DNA of 32,510 nt from a bacterium (lineage in GTDB: Bacteria > Desulfobacterota > Binatia > UBA1149 > CAITLU01). The position numbers and the translations under genes are program-made. The stretch lies in the NCBI GenBank assembly GCA_003354045.1, contig PIVZ01000005.1, positions 1-32,510 of the forward strand. The letters are read 5' to 3'. The notes beneath the pieces were generated by a model, which searched no databases, was not told where the DNA came from, and saw only the letters and a program-made list of their open reading frames with translations. Shown here piece by piece: positions 1 to 8,857 of this stretch (its first letter is position 1; each line of letters starts with the position of its first letter).

Positions 1-365
1 AGCAGTGCACAGAGGAGCGCCACGACCTGCGAGGTCAGGCCGATCATCGAAGTCTCTGCCGACACGAGAGACGCTATGCCGGCAACGACCAGCCCGCCCG
101 TGACCAGCGCCCCGCGGCTTATCCACGCTGCCGATGCCTTCGAGAGCACTCGCCAGAAGCGCAGCGGGTGTCCCAGGTGTGAAAACAATGCGGCAATGCC
201 CACGCTCACGAGAAGAAGGCCGAACAATGCGGCACCCTTGGCTCCGAGAATCCACGCGATGAGGAAGAGGGCGGCTCCCACTCCTTCGGCCGACATGCTC
301 AGTGCCACCATCACATCGACCTCTCTTTCCGTGTTTCGGAAACCGACCGTGAATTCGTCAACCAT
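1..365 (-). CDS. NrfD/DmsC-like polytopic membrane anchor subunit (partial, C-terminus beyond left edge)
   Basis: Reverse-strand translation from ATG at 365: MVDEFTVGFRNTEREVDVMVALSMSAEGVGAALFLIAWILGAKGAALFGLLLVSVGIAALFSHLGHPLRFWRVLSKASAAWISRGALVTGG..., with TM segments and an 'HLGHPLRFWR...WISR' pattern typical of DMSO-reductase anchor/NrfD families; open to the window edge. Confidence 0.65.
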   Translation of the reverse strand, partial: MVDEFTVGFRNTEREVDVMVALSMSAEGVGAALFLIAWILGAKGAALFGLLLVSVGIAALFSHLGHPLRFWRVLSKASAAWISRGALVTGGLVVAGIASLVSAETSMIGLTSQVVALLCAL

Positions 366-367
366 GG

Positions 368-1162
368 CTACTCCGTGGACTCTCGGCGCTCGCTGTCGAT
401 CTTGTACTTGTAGTACTCGGGCCGCATGAAGACGTGAACGACCTGCAACGGCTCGCCGGAGCTCAGCCACAGATGTGCGGTGAGCAAGAACAGCGGCGCG
501 AACATGTGCGAATGCAATAGCTCGGCGACGTCGGCCTCGGCCGGTACACTCTCCAGATAGCTCTCACTCTTGCCGATGCTGACCCCGCTCTTGTCGGCGA
601 GGATCTTTTGCAACAGGTGTTCGGAGAGATCCTGCTCGGTCACGTTTCTGGCCACCTCGGACGAGATGAAGTTCTCTATGAACGAGACGGGGTTGCCTTG
701 CAGAAGACGAACACGGCGGATGACGGTGATGTCGCCGTCGGCTCCGATATCGAAGAAGCCCTGAAGATCTCGCGCCACACGCGTCTGATTGACTTTCTTG
801 GTCTCGATTCCGACGACCTTCACCTCGTAGCGCTCGGCATCGCGGGCAAAGCTCTGGATGTCGCCGGTGACGATGATCTTCTCGCGCACCGGCACCGTGG
901 GCGATACGAACGTCCCTTTGCCGCGTCTGCGTACGATCAACTTCTCGGCCTCGAGGTTGGCCAGGGCCGTGCGAACGGTGATCTGGCTGACGCCGAAACC
1001 GGCGGCCAGGTCGCGCTCGGTGAGCAGCCGCTCGCCGGGCTCGAGTTGCCCCGTCACGATCTTCTGGCGCAGAAGAGACTCGATGTGTACATACATCGGA
1101 ATCTTCCGATCGAAGGCGGGCCGAGCCTCTAAGTCACTGTTATATTGAGTATTTTCTACCAT
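368..1162 (-). CDS. GntR/HutC-family transcriptional regulator (wHTH + UTRA)
   Basis: N-terminal 'PMYVHIESLLRQKIVTGQLEPGERLLTERDLAAGFGVSQITVRTALANLEAEKLIVRRRGKGTFV' is canonical GntR wHTH; C-terminal UTRA-like ligand domain. Confidence 0.93.
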   Translation of the reverse strand: MVENTQYNSDLEARPAFDRKIPMYVHIESLLRQKIVTGQLEPGERLLTERDLAAGFGVSQITVRTALANLEAEKLIVRRRGKGTFVSPTVPVREKIIVTGDIQSFARDAERYEVKVVGIETKKVNQTRVARDLQGFFDIGADGDITVIRRVRLLQGNPVSFIENFISSEVARNVTEQDLSEHLLQKILADKSGVSIGKSESYLESVPAEADVAELLHSHMFAPLFLLTAHLWLSSGEPLQVVHVFMRPEYYKYKIDSERRESTE

Positions 1163-1465
1163 TTGTTATTATCTTTATGAGTTTATAGTTTTAGTGTGAT
1201 GACTTGCGGTGGCCGTGTCAAGCGCCAAAGCGCGCAGCTCCCGCTTGGCAGCCTAGCTGTCTGATGTCGATTGTCGGGCACCCCTTACAACTAGAACTGC
1301 ATTCGCGGGGCGGTGACGTGAGGGGGAGTCTTGACCGCTTCTCCTCTCTCACCGCTGAGGTGCAGAGTCAGGCCTGCTGGCTTGCTCGTCTTGGAAGATC
1401 GTTACTGTTTGAATCGCGACAGCGCCGAGCGAGCGCCCGCGAGACAAAGTAAGGAGAGAGGTAGA

Positions 1466-2287
1466 ATGGCAGCCGAGGATCATCTTCTTTTTGACGTCGA
1501 GGACGGCGTCGGGATCGTCACATTTAATCGTCCCAAGCGGATGAACGCCGTTAACTGGGATCTGTCCACCGATTTGGTGCAGCTCTTTCGCGAGCTGCGC
1601 TTCCGTGACGATGTCCGGACTTTGGTGCTGACGGGTGCCGGCAACGCGTTCTGCTCCGGCGGTGATGCCGAGTGGCTGAGCGGTGGGACCGACCGTGGCA
1701 TCCCCGGCATCTCGGACAAGCCCTTGGCACGCTACCAGCGCAAGACGCCGGCCGGTCCCTTCGCCGAATTCACGCGCATGATAGTCGAAGTCGAGAAGCC
1801 GGTGATCGCGGCCATCCATGGACCGGCGATGGGTGCGGGGCTCGCCTACGCGCTGGCCTGCGATCGCCGCTTTGCGGACAACACTGCGCGCATGTGTGCG
1901 GCCATGGTCAGGCTCGGCTTCGCCCCTGATTGCGGGATCACCTGGCTCCTGCCACGCATTACGAGTCTATCGACCTCGCTGAGAATGGTTGAGACCGGCT
2001 GTATCCTGGAGGCCGACGAAGCATACAAGGAAGGGCTGATCGACGAGCTAGTCGATGAGGGGCAAGCACTGCCCGCCGCGATCGAGTATGCGAAGAAGCT
2101 GGCAACGGGGCCGAGCGTGGCCGTCGATCTGGCGCGCCGCTTCGTTCACAAGGCGCTCACCTCCACACTCGACGAGATACTCGACTACGAGGCCGTGGCC
2201 GCCACCATGTCGGCCCACACCGAGGATGCCAAGGAAGGAACCGCAGCCTTCGTGGAGAAGCGCAGGCCGAAGTTCAAGGGGCGCTAG
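1466..2287 (+). CDS. enoyl-CoA hydratase/isomerase family protein
   Basis: 'VGIVTFNRPKRMNAVNWDL...VLTGAGNAFCSGGDAEWL...IAAIHGPAMGAGLAYALACDRRFAD' crotonase motifs; start reset from 1331 to ATG 1466 preceded by aaggagag RBS. Confidence 0.92.
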   Translation: MAAEDHLLFDVEDGVGIVTFNRPKRMNAVNWDLSTDLVQLFRELRFRDDVRTLVLTGAGNAFCSGGDAEWLSGGTDRGIPGISDKPLARYQRKTPAGPFAEFTRMIVEVEKPVIAAIHGPAMGAGLAYALACDRRFADNTARMCAAMVRLGFAPDCGITWLLPRITSLSTSLRMVETGCILEADEAYKEGLIDELVDEGQALPAAIEYAKKLATGPSVAVDLARRFVHKALTSTLDEILDYEAVAATMSAHTEDAKEGTAAFVEKRRPKFKGR

Positions 2288-2380
2288 CCCCCGGCTGCGA
2301 ATTCGCGCTTGACTGCGGACGCAGCTCTGACGGATCATGGCACCTTGAGGCCTGCGGGCGTGCCGCAGGGGGGAGGAACC

Positions 2381-4567
2381 ATGAGGCTACGAGTTCGTCT
2401 GTTGTCGGTGGCCGTCGCGGCGGCCCTCGTCGTTCCCGTCACAGCGAGAGCCGCCGAGATCGACTATCGGACCTGGAGCGAAGGGCTCCTGGTGATGCTC
2501 GTTCAGGACTTGTTCACCTCGAAAGCGAAGCTCTACAACCTGGGCGAGAGCTCGACCCCCGGCATCAACCAGTATGGGTTACTGATCTCCGAGGATGCGG
2601 ATGACGAGGATGCCGGCACCAAGAATGCCGTCGTCTTCGAATGCGGCATGCACGCGCGCGAATGGTTCGCGGTGGAGTCGTGCTACTGGTTGATCGACTA
2701 CCTCTACTTCAACCGCAACAGCGACGAGGTAAAGGAACTGCTGCAACACGTGGACGTGTGGGTGCTTCCGCAGACCAACCCGGCCGGGCGCAACCTGGAT
2801 GACTTGGGCCTCGGTGATCCCACGCAGTTCATCTACTACTGCAAGGACGGCAGCAACGGCGGTGACGCGTGCAGCACCAATGCGGACTGCCCGAGCAGCT
2901 CGTGTTACAGAACCGGCTGGCGCACCAATGCTAACAAGTCCACCTGCGACGTCGGCGTGGACCTGGCCAGGAACTTCTCGAGCGACTGGAACGATGCGGC
3001 GCCGATGTGCTCGAAGGACAGTTTCTGCGGCGACAACTGGAACTCGTGTACGAGCAACTCGGACTGCACGTCGGGAGGTACATGTAAGTCGCGCTTCATC
3101 CAGTACCGCGGCCCCGATCCCTTCAGCGAGATCGAAACGCGAAACCTCCGTAAGTTCATCCACAATCACATGGTGTCGATGGTCACCATCGTCCATGCCA
3201 ACGCTCAGAAGACCCACAACCTGTGGTACAGCTCGAACGCCGCCAGCCAGTTCATGACCGACTCGCTGGTCTCGATGAACTGGGCCGGGTCTTCGAGCTG
3301 GTCGCCCAACCCGGCGATGGCGCGCGTCGGAGTCGGCGGCGGAAGCGGCCAGTTCTCGGCCTGGCTGACCACGGCCTCCGACGTATCCGGCGAGCTCGAC
3401 GACGGAACCCACCGGCGCATATCCACCTTCTTCTTCGAGGTGCCGGTGACGGGCGACAACTATCAGGCCCCGTACCGCAACTCCTCCGGTGACGACTCCA
3501 ACAGTTTTCATCCCTCGGACGTGGACATGGAGAATCTGTGGGAGGACGCGATCCGCGACATGATGCTCTATGTCATCCGCCAGGCGCGCGCGCCGCAGTG
3601 CCCGACTACCGACGCTCTCAATCCGCGTATCGACAAGTGCGACGACGACGACTTCGGGCTGGTCGGTGCGAAGATAGCCAAGGCGACCGATGAGCCCGGT
3701 CTGCTCGACTACAGCAACACTACACGCGAGGAAACGCTGCCGGCGGGAAACCATGAAATCGTCTTCGCCGTGCAGAACTACAGCGCCCTTCAGGCCAACA
3801 CGACGACAAACGCAACGGTGACGGTGACCAAGAACGGAAGTCTGGACGCCACCTACGTCGAGGCTTTCACGCTCTCGTTCACCGATCGTGAAACGCGCAG
3901 CGTGAGTCACACCTTCGTGGCCGGCTCTGAGTATCGGGTGGACATCTCCCTCGACTCGGACGATTTCTCGAGGAACAACACCAAGATCTTCGCCTTCTAC
4001 GTACCGACGCTGTTCGTCCTCGCTCCTCCCCTCGAGTTCGGCTCGGGAAAGGTCAAGGTCAAGGAGGGGCTGCAGGGCATCGCGGACGACAGGCTCAAGT
4101 TCAAAGCCGATTTCATCTCCGACCATCAGATCCGTCCCGAGGTCTTCGGCATCGACATCCTCATTCACGGCTTCCCCCCGCAGATTCCGATACCGCTGCC
4201 CGATCCGATCCCCGTCCTCTACAAGCTGCCGGAGGGGACCGAGTGGTGGGATAAGTCGCATCCCGCGAAAGGCAAGTGGCTCTATAAGGATCGCGATGCC
4301 GTGAATACCGCCATCCGCAAACTGAAGATCGTGCGGCGAGTAAAGGATGACGCTCCGACAGTGACCAAGGTACGCTTCAACGTGAAGAACGCCGACCTCG
4401 ACGTCTTGGACGAGTCGCGCGCCTGGACGGTTGATGTGAAGTTCCCGAGCGACAACCTCATCCTCTTGGGCGTCGCCAACGCCAGACGCGTGAGGTTGCC
4501 GGACAAACTCATGGAGCCCACCGACGAGAACGAAGACCATCCGCATACGGAGCCGGGCGGGCAGTAA
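2381..4567 (+). CDS. secreted M14-family zinc carboxypeptidase-like protein with Cys-rich insertions
   Basis: Signal peptide MRLRVRLLSVAVAAALVVPVTARA; 'ECGMHAREWFAVES' (HxxE zinc motif), 'GVDLARNF', 'TFFFEVPV' (catalytic Glu region); start reset to ATG 2381. Confidence 0.8.
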   Translation: MRLRVRLLSVAVAAALVVPVTARAAEIDYRTWSEGLLVMLVQDLFTSKAKLYNLGESSTPGINQYGLLISEDADDEDAGTKNAVVFECGMHAREWFAVESCYWLIDYLYFNRNSDEVKELLQHVDVWVLPQTNPAGRNLDDLGLGDPTQFIYYCKDGSNGGDACSTNADCPSSSCYRTGWRTNANKSTCDVGVDLARNFSSDWNDAAPMCSKDSFCGDNWNSCTSNSDCTSGGTCKSRFIQYRGPDPFSEIETRNLRKFIHNHMVSMVTIVHANAQKTHNLWYSSNAASQFMTDSLVSMNWAGSSSWSPNPAMARVGVGGGSGQFSAWLTTASDVSGELDDGTHRRISTFFFEVPVTGDNYQAPYRNSSGDDSNSFHPSDVDMENLWEDAIRDMMLYVIRQARAPQCPTTDALNPRIDKCDDDDFGLVGAKIAKATDEPGLLDYSNTTREETLPAGNHEIVFAVQNYSALQANTTTNATVTVTKNGSLDATYVEAFTLSFTDRETRSVSHTFVAGSEYRVDISLDSDDFSRNNTKIFAFYVPTLFVLAPPLEFGSGKVKVKEGLQGIADDRLKFKADFISDHQIRPEVFGIDILIHGFPPQIPIPLPDPIPVLYKLPEGTEWWDKSHPAKGKWLYKDRDAVNTAIRKLKIVRRVKDDAPTVTKVRFNVKNADLDVLDESRAWTVDVKFPSDNLILLGVANARRVRLPDKLMEPTDENEDHPHTEPGGQ

Positions 4568-4590
4568 AACCGCCGCGTGCCGCGCGTGAT

Positions 4591-6900
4591 TCAGCCCGAG
4601 CCGGCCGTGCCGCCCGCATCATCCGTGCCGGTCGCGCCATCGGCGCTGCCCGGGCTGCCCGTGCCATCCGTCCCACCCGTGCTGCCCGAGCCGGCCGCGT
4701 CTGGCGCACGCGCCTGAGTGGCCTGTTCGAAGGGCGCTCTCAATATTCCGGCCAGATTGCCCAGGTGCAAGGCGCTCTCGGGTGCCATGCGCAGAGCTTC
4801 CTTCTGGGCAGTGACGGCAACGAAAACGTCTCCGGTCATGACGCCCAGGTTGGCCATGTACTGATATACCAAGGGCGAGCGTGCGCTTTCATTGGATGCG
4901 GCGGCGGCAGACAAAATCGAGCGCGCCTGATCGTAGTGACCGGCCTGGATCCGCCGGTACGCTTCGCCACACATCGCTTCAACGCGCGCGCGAGCCTCTT
5001 TATCGGGCGGCGCTTTGCCGGCAGCCTCTGCCTTCCATCGCTCGACCACTGCCGCGAGGAAACCATCGAGGTCATCGCCGAATCGTTCGCGAAGTGCCCA
5101 CAGACCGGCGTCGCGGGGATCCGGTTCGAAGTAGGTGACGGTGACCGGCCCCTCGTACATCGTCGTCCAGCCCAGAGGCCAGGTGTTGAACCTCATACGC
5201 ACGCCGAGGTCCCTCGACGCTCCCTTGCCGCCCTCGTCAAAGCCGAAGGGAAAACCAAGGAAACGCGCGACCGGATCGTCGTAATCGGCGGGAGCTACGG
5301 CGTCAGGCAGATCGACGCTACGCAGGCGGTAGAAGAAACGAAAATAGGGATCGTCGGCCATCTCGTGGTCACCGAGATAGAAAGGCTCGCGTAGACCCGC
5401 GGAGTTGTACCACAGGATCGCACGCGGCCTCCGGTCGAGAACGTAGCGCCCCCAGCCACGGCGATGCCCCGACCATCCGGTCGATATGATGAAGACCTCG
5501 CGGCGGGCAATCTGGCGGTCGGTCAGGCCGAGCATGTCGAGCGCCGGGCGCTCGGAGTAATACGGCAGGCTTCCGGCGGTATTGACGGCGATGAGATCGT
5601 CCGGCTCGGTGTTGGCGGCAAACCACCTGCCCGCTCGCTCGCCGACAATCGTCGTTCGATCTGCAACGAACGCCCTGTACGACTCCTCGGTCCACAGGCT
5701 TGCCCCGAGGTGCACGAGCCACACCGCAATCACCCCCACCCGGGCCCATCTCCCCGTTGCCTTCAAATGCAGACCGGCAGCGCCTAGCGACCAGGACACG
5801 AGCAGACAACCGAGCGGCATGATCGGGACGAAGAAACGGAAATGCGGCATCGAATCGCCGCCGATCAACACCACATAGGCGCCATAGGCAACGACTATCA
5901 AGTAGACGGCGACTATCGGGGCATGACGGCGAAGGGTGTCGCGGGCGCTTCGATGCAGGAGGGCCAGGGGCAGAAGCGCAGTAGCAGCAAGGACTGGAAA
6001 ACTCAGCGCGAAGTCGCCGAGATAGCGAAAGCCGGTAGAGAGCTGGCCGGTGGCCCCGGTGACCTTTGCGTAAAACGTGTTGGGTAGAAGCTCGCCGTAG
6101 TAGTGATAGCGCCAGACCGAGTAGCCGACGAAGAAGAGCCCGAACAAGGCGACTTTCTCGATGTGCCGGCGCAGGCTGACACTGCCGCCCGTCCGAACGT
6201 ACTCGGCAATGGCAAAGGCCACCGTGCTCACCGCGAAGAGGTAGGCGCCTTCAGGCCGGGTGAGGCTCAGCAACACGAACAGGACCAACGATCCCCGGTA
6301 GCGACCGGAGCTCATCTCTGTGAAGGACAGATAGACGGCCGACAGGAGGAGCGCCGCGAACCAGGCGGTCTCCATAGGACAGACGCTCCAGTACGCAAAC
6401 GCTTCCAGGGGAAGGAGCCACAGGAGCGGCGACAACGAAGCTGACGCGGACGATTCCTCCTGCGGCGAACGTTCTCTTGACTCGGACTGCCGGGCGAAGA
6501 GCGAAGAGGCGCGTTGCATGAGCGGACTACCGGACGAGGAAGCCGCTGTCTGGGCGGCAAGGCCGGAAGACCGACCGAGTCGCTCCAGCTTGATCAGCAA
6601 GACCAGTACCCAGCAAGAAGCCATAACGCACAGGACCTTGAGGGCGAGCACCGGCTCGAGACCGATCTTCATGAACGCGGCGGCCACGAGCACGAACAGC
6701 AGGTTGGTATAGCCCTCGACCCTCTCGCCGGGGTTGAAGACCAGGCCGTGGCCCTCTACCAGGTTCTTCGCGTAGCGCAGGCTGATGAAGCTGTCGTCTA
6801 CGACGTAGTCCGCGTAGCGAAGCAGGTTGGCTACATAGATCGCCACAGCCACGACGAACAAGACTCGAAACACGCGCCGCATGGGGGTGCATTCGTACAC
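4591..6900 (-). CDS. polytopic membrane glycosyltransferase-like protein with C-terminal TPR-like region and G/S/T/A-rich tail
   Basis: 'DDSFISLRYAKNLVEGHGLVFNPGERVEGYTNLLFVL' typical of GT-C type arabinosyl/mannosyltransferase-like proteins; many TM helices; tail PDAAGSGSTGGTDGTGSPGSADGATGTDDAGG. Confidence 0.7.
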   Translation of the reverse strand: MYECTPMRRVFRVLFVVAVAIYVANLLRYADYVVDDSFISLRYAKNLVEGHGLVFNPGERVEGYTNLLFVLVAAAFMKIGLEPVLALKVLCVMASCWVLVLLIKLERLGRSSGLAAQTAASSSGSPLMQRASSLFARQSESRERSPQEESSASASLSPLLWLLPLEAFAYWSVCPMETAWFAALLLSAVYLSFTEMSSGRYRGSLVLFVLLSLTRPEGAYLFAVSTVAFAIAEYVRTGGSVSLRRHIEKVALFGLFFVGYSVWRYHYYGELLPNTFYAKVTGATGQLSTGFRYLGDFALSFPVLAATALLPLALLHRSARDTLRRHAPIVAVYLIVVAYGAYVVLIGGDSMPHFRFFVPIMPLGCLLVSWSLGAAGLHLKATGRWARVGVIAVWLVHLGASLWTEESYRAFVADRTTIVGERAGRWFAANTEPDDLIAVNTAGSLPYYSERPALDMLGLTDRQIARREVFIISTGWSGHRRGWGRYVLDRRPRAILWYNSAGLREPFYLGDHEMADDPYFRFFYRLRSVDLPDAVAPADYDDPVARFLGFPFGFDEGGKGASRDLGVRMRFNTWPLGWTTMYEGPVTVTYFEPDPRDAGLWALRERFGDDLDGFLAAVVERWKAEAAGKAPPDKEARARVEAMCGEAYRRIQAGHYDQARSILSAAAASNESARSPLVYQYMANLGVMTGDVFVAVTAQKEALRMAPESALHLGNLAGILRAPFEQATQARAPDAAGSGSTGGTDGTGSPGSADGATGTDDAGGTAGSG

Positions 6901-7039
6901 GCCGCCGAGCCCGCGTCAAGAATCTGCCAGGCAGGAGTCCGGCCTGCGAACAGAAAGACGTTGACAGTGCTGCCGCGGCAGGATTGTTATAGCCGCAATA
7001 TCGGACGCCGGATCGAGGGCTTCCAGAGGGAGAGAGACA

Positions 7040-7381
7040 ATGGCCAAGAAGGTCGATTGGTACTACCACCGCAAAGGTTGAACGTCTTGCACGCGAGCGT
7101 CCAAGTTTCTGGACGCCAACGGCATCGAGCCCAAGGAGGTCGTGCCCGCCAGCCGCAAGCTGGGAAAGAAGGAAGCGGCCGCAATGGCGCGGGCAGCGGC
7201 CAAGGTGATCGTCGCCAAGGGCAAGAAGGTATCGGAGTTCAAGCCCGGCGGTAAGGCACCGGCCGATGTGGTCGAAGCGATGCTCGGCCCCACGGGGAAC
7301 CTGCGCGCGCCCACCTTGAGGCTCGGCAAGACGGTGCTGGTCGGATTCAGCGACAACGTGTACGCAGATGAGATGCTGTAA
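7040..7381 (+). CDS. ArsC/Spx-like thioredoxin-fold selenoprotein; in-frame UGA (7079-7081) read as selenocysteine
   Basis: MAKKVDWYYHRKG-U-TSCTRASKFLDANGIEPKEVVPASRKLGKKEAAAMARAAAKVIVAKGKKVSEFKPGGKAPADVVEAMLGPTGNLRAPTLRLGKTVLVGFSDNVYADEML*; one frame across the UGA, RBS agggagagag, UxxC at the ArsC active-site loop, hairpin after the UGA; TAA abuts the next gene. Confidence 0.88.
7097..7116 (+). promoter_or_regulatory. candidate bacterial SECIS hairpin
   Basis: GCGTCCA-AGTTTC-TGGACGC: perfect 7-bp stem, 6-nt loop with G at position 2, 22 nt between UGA and loop. Confidence 0.75.
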
Positions 7382-8716
7382 ATGAACACCTGGCAGAAGG
7401 CTACGGAGTGGGTCGAGGCGGAGCTGGGCGGCACGGTGGTCGATGCCAGACACCAGGGCCGCTGGCGGGCGGCCTGGTACTTCGATCTCGAACGCGGGAG
7501 CGAGAGGCTACCGCTGTACTTTCGCGGGACCCGTCCGGGCCTCGACCAGGGAGTGGGGCTTTTCGAGCTGGAGATGAACGTGCTCCGCATTCTCGAGGAC
7601 CACGGCATACCGGTACCCCATGTCTACGGCCTTTGTCCGGATCCGATCGGCATCGTCATGGACCGCTGCCCCGGCCGACCGAACCTCGCGACGGCAGATA
7701 GCCAGGCCGAGCGAGAGTCCGTGCTCGATCAATACATCGATGCCCTGGCCGCGATGCACGGGATCGATCTCTCGCTGTTCGAGAAGATCGGTATGCGGCG
7801 CCCCTCGTCGTCCGAGGATATCGCCTTCGGCGATCTCGCCAGGTGGGAGGCCAGCTACCGGCAGGGCAAGTGCCGGCCGGAACCTTTGATCGAGTTCGTG
7901 CTTCGCTGGCTCAAGCGCAATGCGCCAGCCGACCGCTCGGAGGCGACTTTTCTTCATGCCGACTCCGGTCAGTTCATCTTCGAGGAGGGGCGGCTGACGG
8001 CTCTACTGGATTTCGAGCTCGCCTACCTGGGCGATCCCGCTGCGGATCTGGCCGGGATGCGCTGCCGCGACACCTCAGAGCCACTCGGCGACCTCGGAGG
8101 TGCGTTCAGACGCTACGAAGAAAAGACCGGGAGACAGATCGATCTTGCCGTCGTCGATTACCACACCATCCGCTTCATGCTGGTCACACCGATGTCGATC
8201 GCCAACATCTGCGCGAAACCACCGCCACGGATCAACCTCCCTCAGTATCTCGGTTGGTACCTCGTGTATGGCCGCATCCCGCTCGAGATCATCGCGAAAC
8301 TCGAAGGCGTAGAGCTCGAAGCACCTGTCATTTCCGAACCGTCGGTGCAGCGTCATACGCCGGCATACTCGACGCTGACTTCGATACTGGAAGGCGTCAC
8401 CGGCGAAGTGGAGGGCAAAGCCCTTCGCTACGAGCTCGATACGGCTTCGCGCCTGAGCACCTACCTCGAACGGATAGACTCGCTCGGACCATCGGTAGAC
8501 GAGGAAGACCGAGAAGAGCTCGCCGAGCTGCTCGGGCACGACTCCGGGAGCTGGCCCGAGGCCGACGCAGAACTCGAAACTCTCATCCTGTCCGGCGATG
8601 GCTCTCGCGACGAGGCAATACTCCGCTATCTGTACCGGCGCTACGTTCGCCAGGAAGCATTGCTCGGTCCGGTCCTTCGAGAGTTGGAAGGCGCGCGCCT
8701 GCAGCTTATCGACTGA
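7382..8716 (+). CDS. aminoglycoside-phosphotransferase (APH)-family kinase-like protein
   Basis: 'FLHADSGQFIFEEGRLTALLDFELAYLGDPAADLAGM' matches APH/choline-kinase catalytic and DFE metal motifs; start immediately follows the TAA of the upstream gene. Confidence 0.82.
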   Translation: MNTWQKATEWVEAELGGTVVDARHQGRWRAAWYFDLERGSERLPLYFRGTRPGLDQGVGLFELEMNVLRILEDHGIPVPHVYGLCPDPIGIVMDRCPGRPNLATADSQAERESVLDQYIDALAAMHGIDLSLFEKIGMRRPSSSEDIAFGDLARWEASYRQGKCRPEPLIEFVLRWLKRNAPADRSEATFLHADSGQFIFEEGRLTALLDFELAYLGDPAADLAGMRCRDTSEPLGDLGGAFRRYEEKTGRQIDLAVVDYHTIRFMLVTPMSIANICAKPPPRINLPQYLGWYLVYGRIPLEIIAKLEGVELEAPVISEPSVQRHTPAYSTLTSILEGVTGEVEGKALRYELDTASRLSTYLERIDSLGPSVDEEDREELAELLGHDSGSWPEADAELETLILSGDGSRDEAILRYLYRRYVRQEALLGPVLRELEGARLQLID

Positions 8717-8857
8717 CCGATTTCGCGCGCTGTAGTAACGGCGACGAGTCTCGAGGCGCGAGGGCGCATGGCTCGGCGATCTCGACTGGCAGGTGCTTCC
8801 TACTTCGTCGGCCCGGTTGGCGTCGCCCGTCCGCAGGGCGTTGCTGCAGCCGGGTTT

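Noticed and set aside
1287-1301. ctagaactgcattcg as a second KstR-like site upstream of the enoyl-CoA hydratase
   Set aside because: Only the left half-site (TAGAAC) is present; no GTT half at the required spacing.
2579-4546. 655-aa minus-strand ORF opposite the M14 carboxypeptidase
   Set aside because: Shadow ORF: low-complexity Val/Arg/Ala composition, no family motifs, antisense to a well-supported gene in high-GC DNA.
4509-4709. Collagen-like/Ala-Arg repeat ORF
   Set aside because: Alternate-frame translation of the G/S/T/A-rich tail of the glycosyltransferase-like gene.
7040-7142. Frameshift or nonsense pseudogene explanation for the ArsC-like gene
   Set aside because: Frame is continuous across the UGA; only a UGA, located at the catalytic Cys position and followed by a SECIS-like hairpin; no other lesions.
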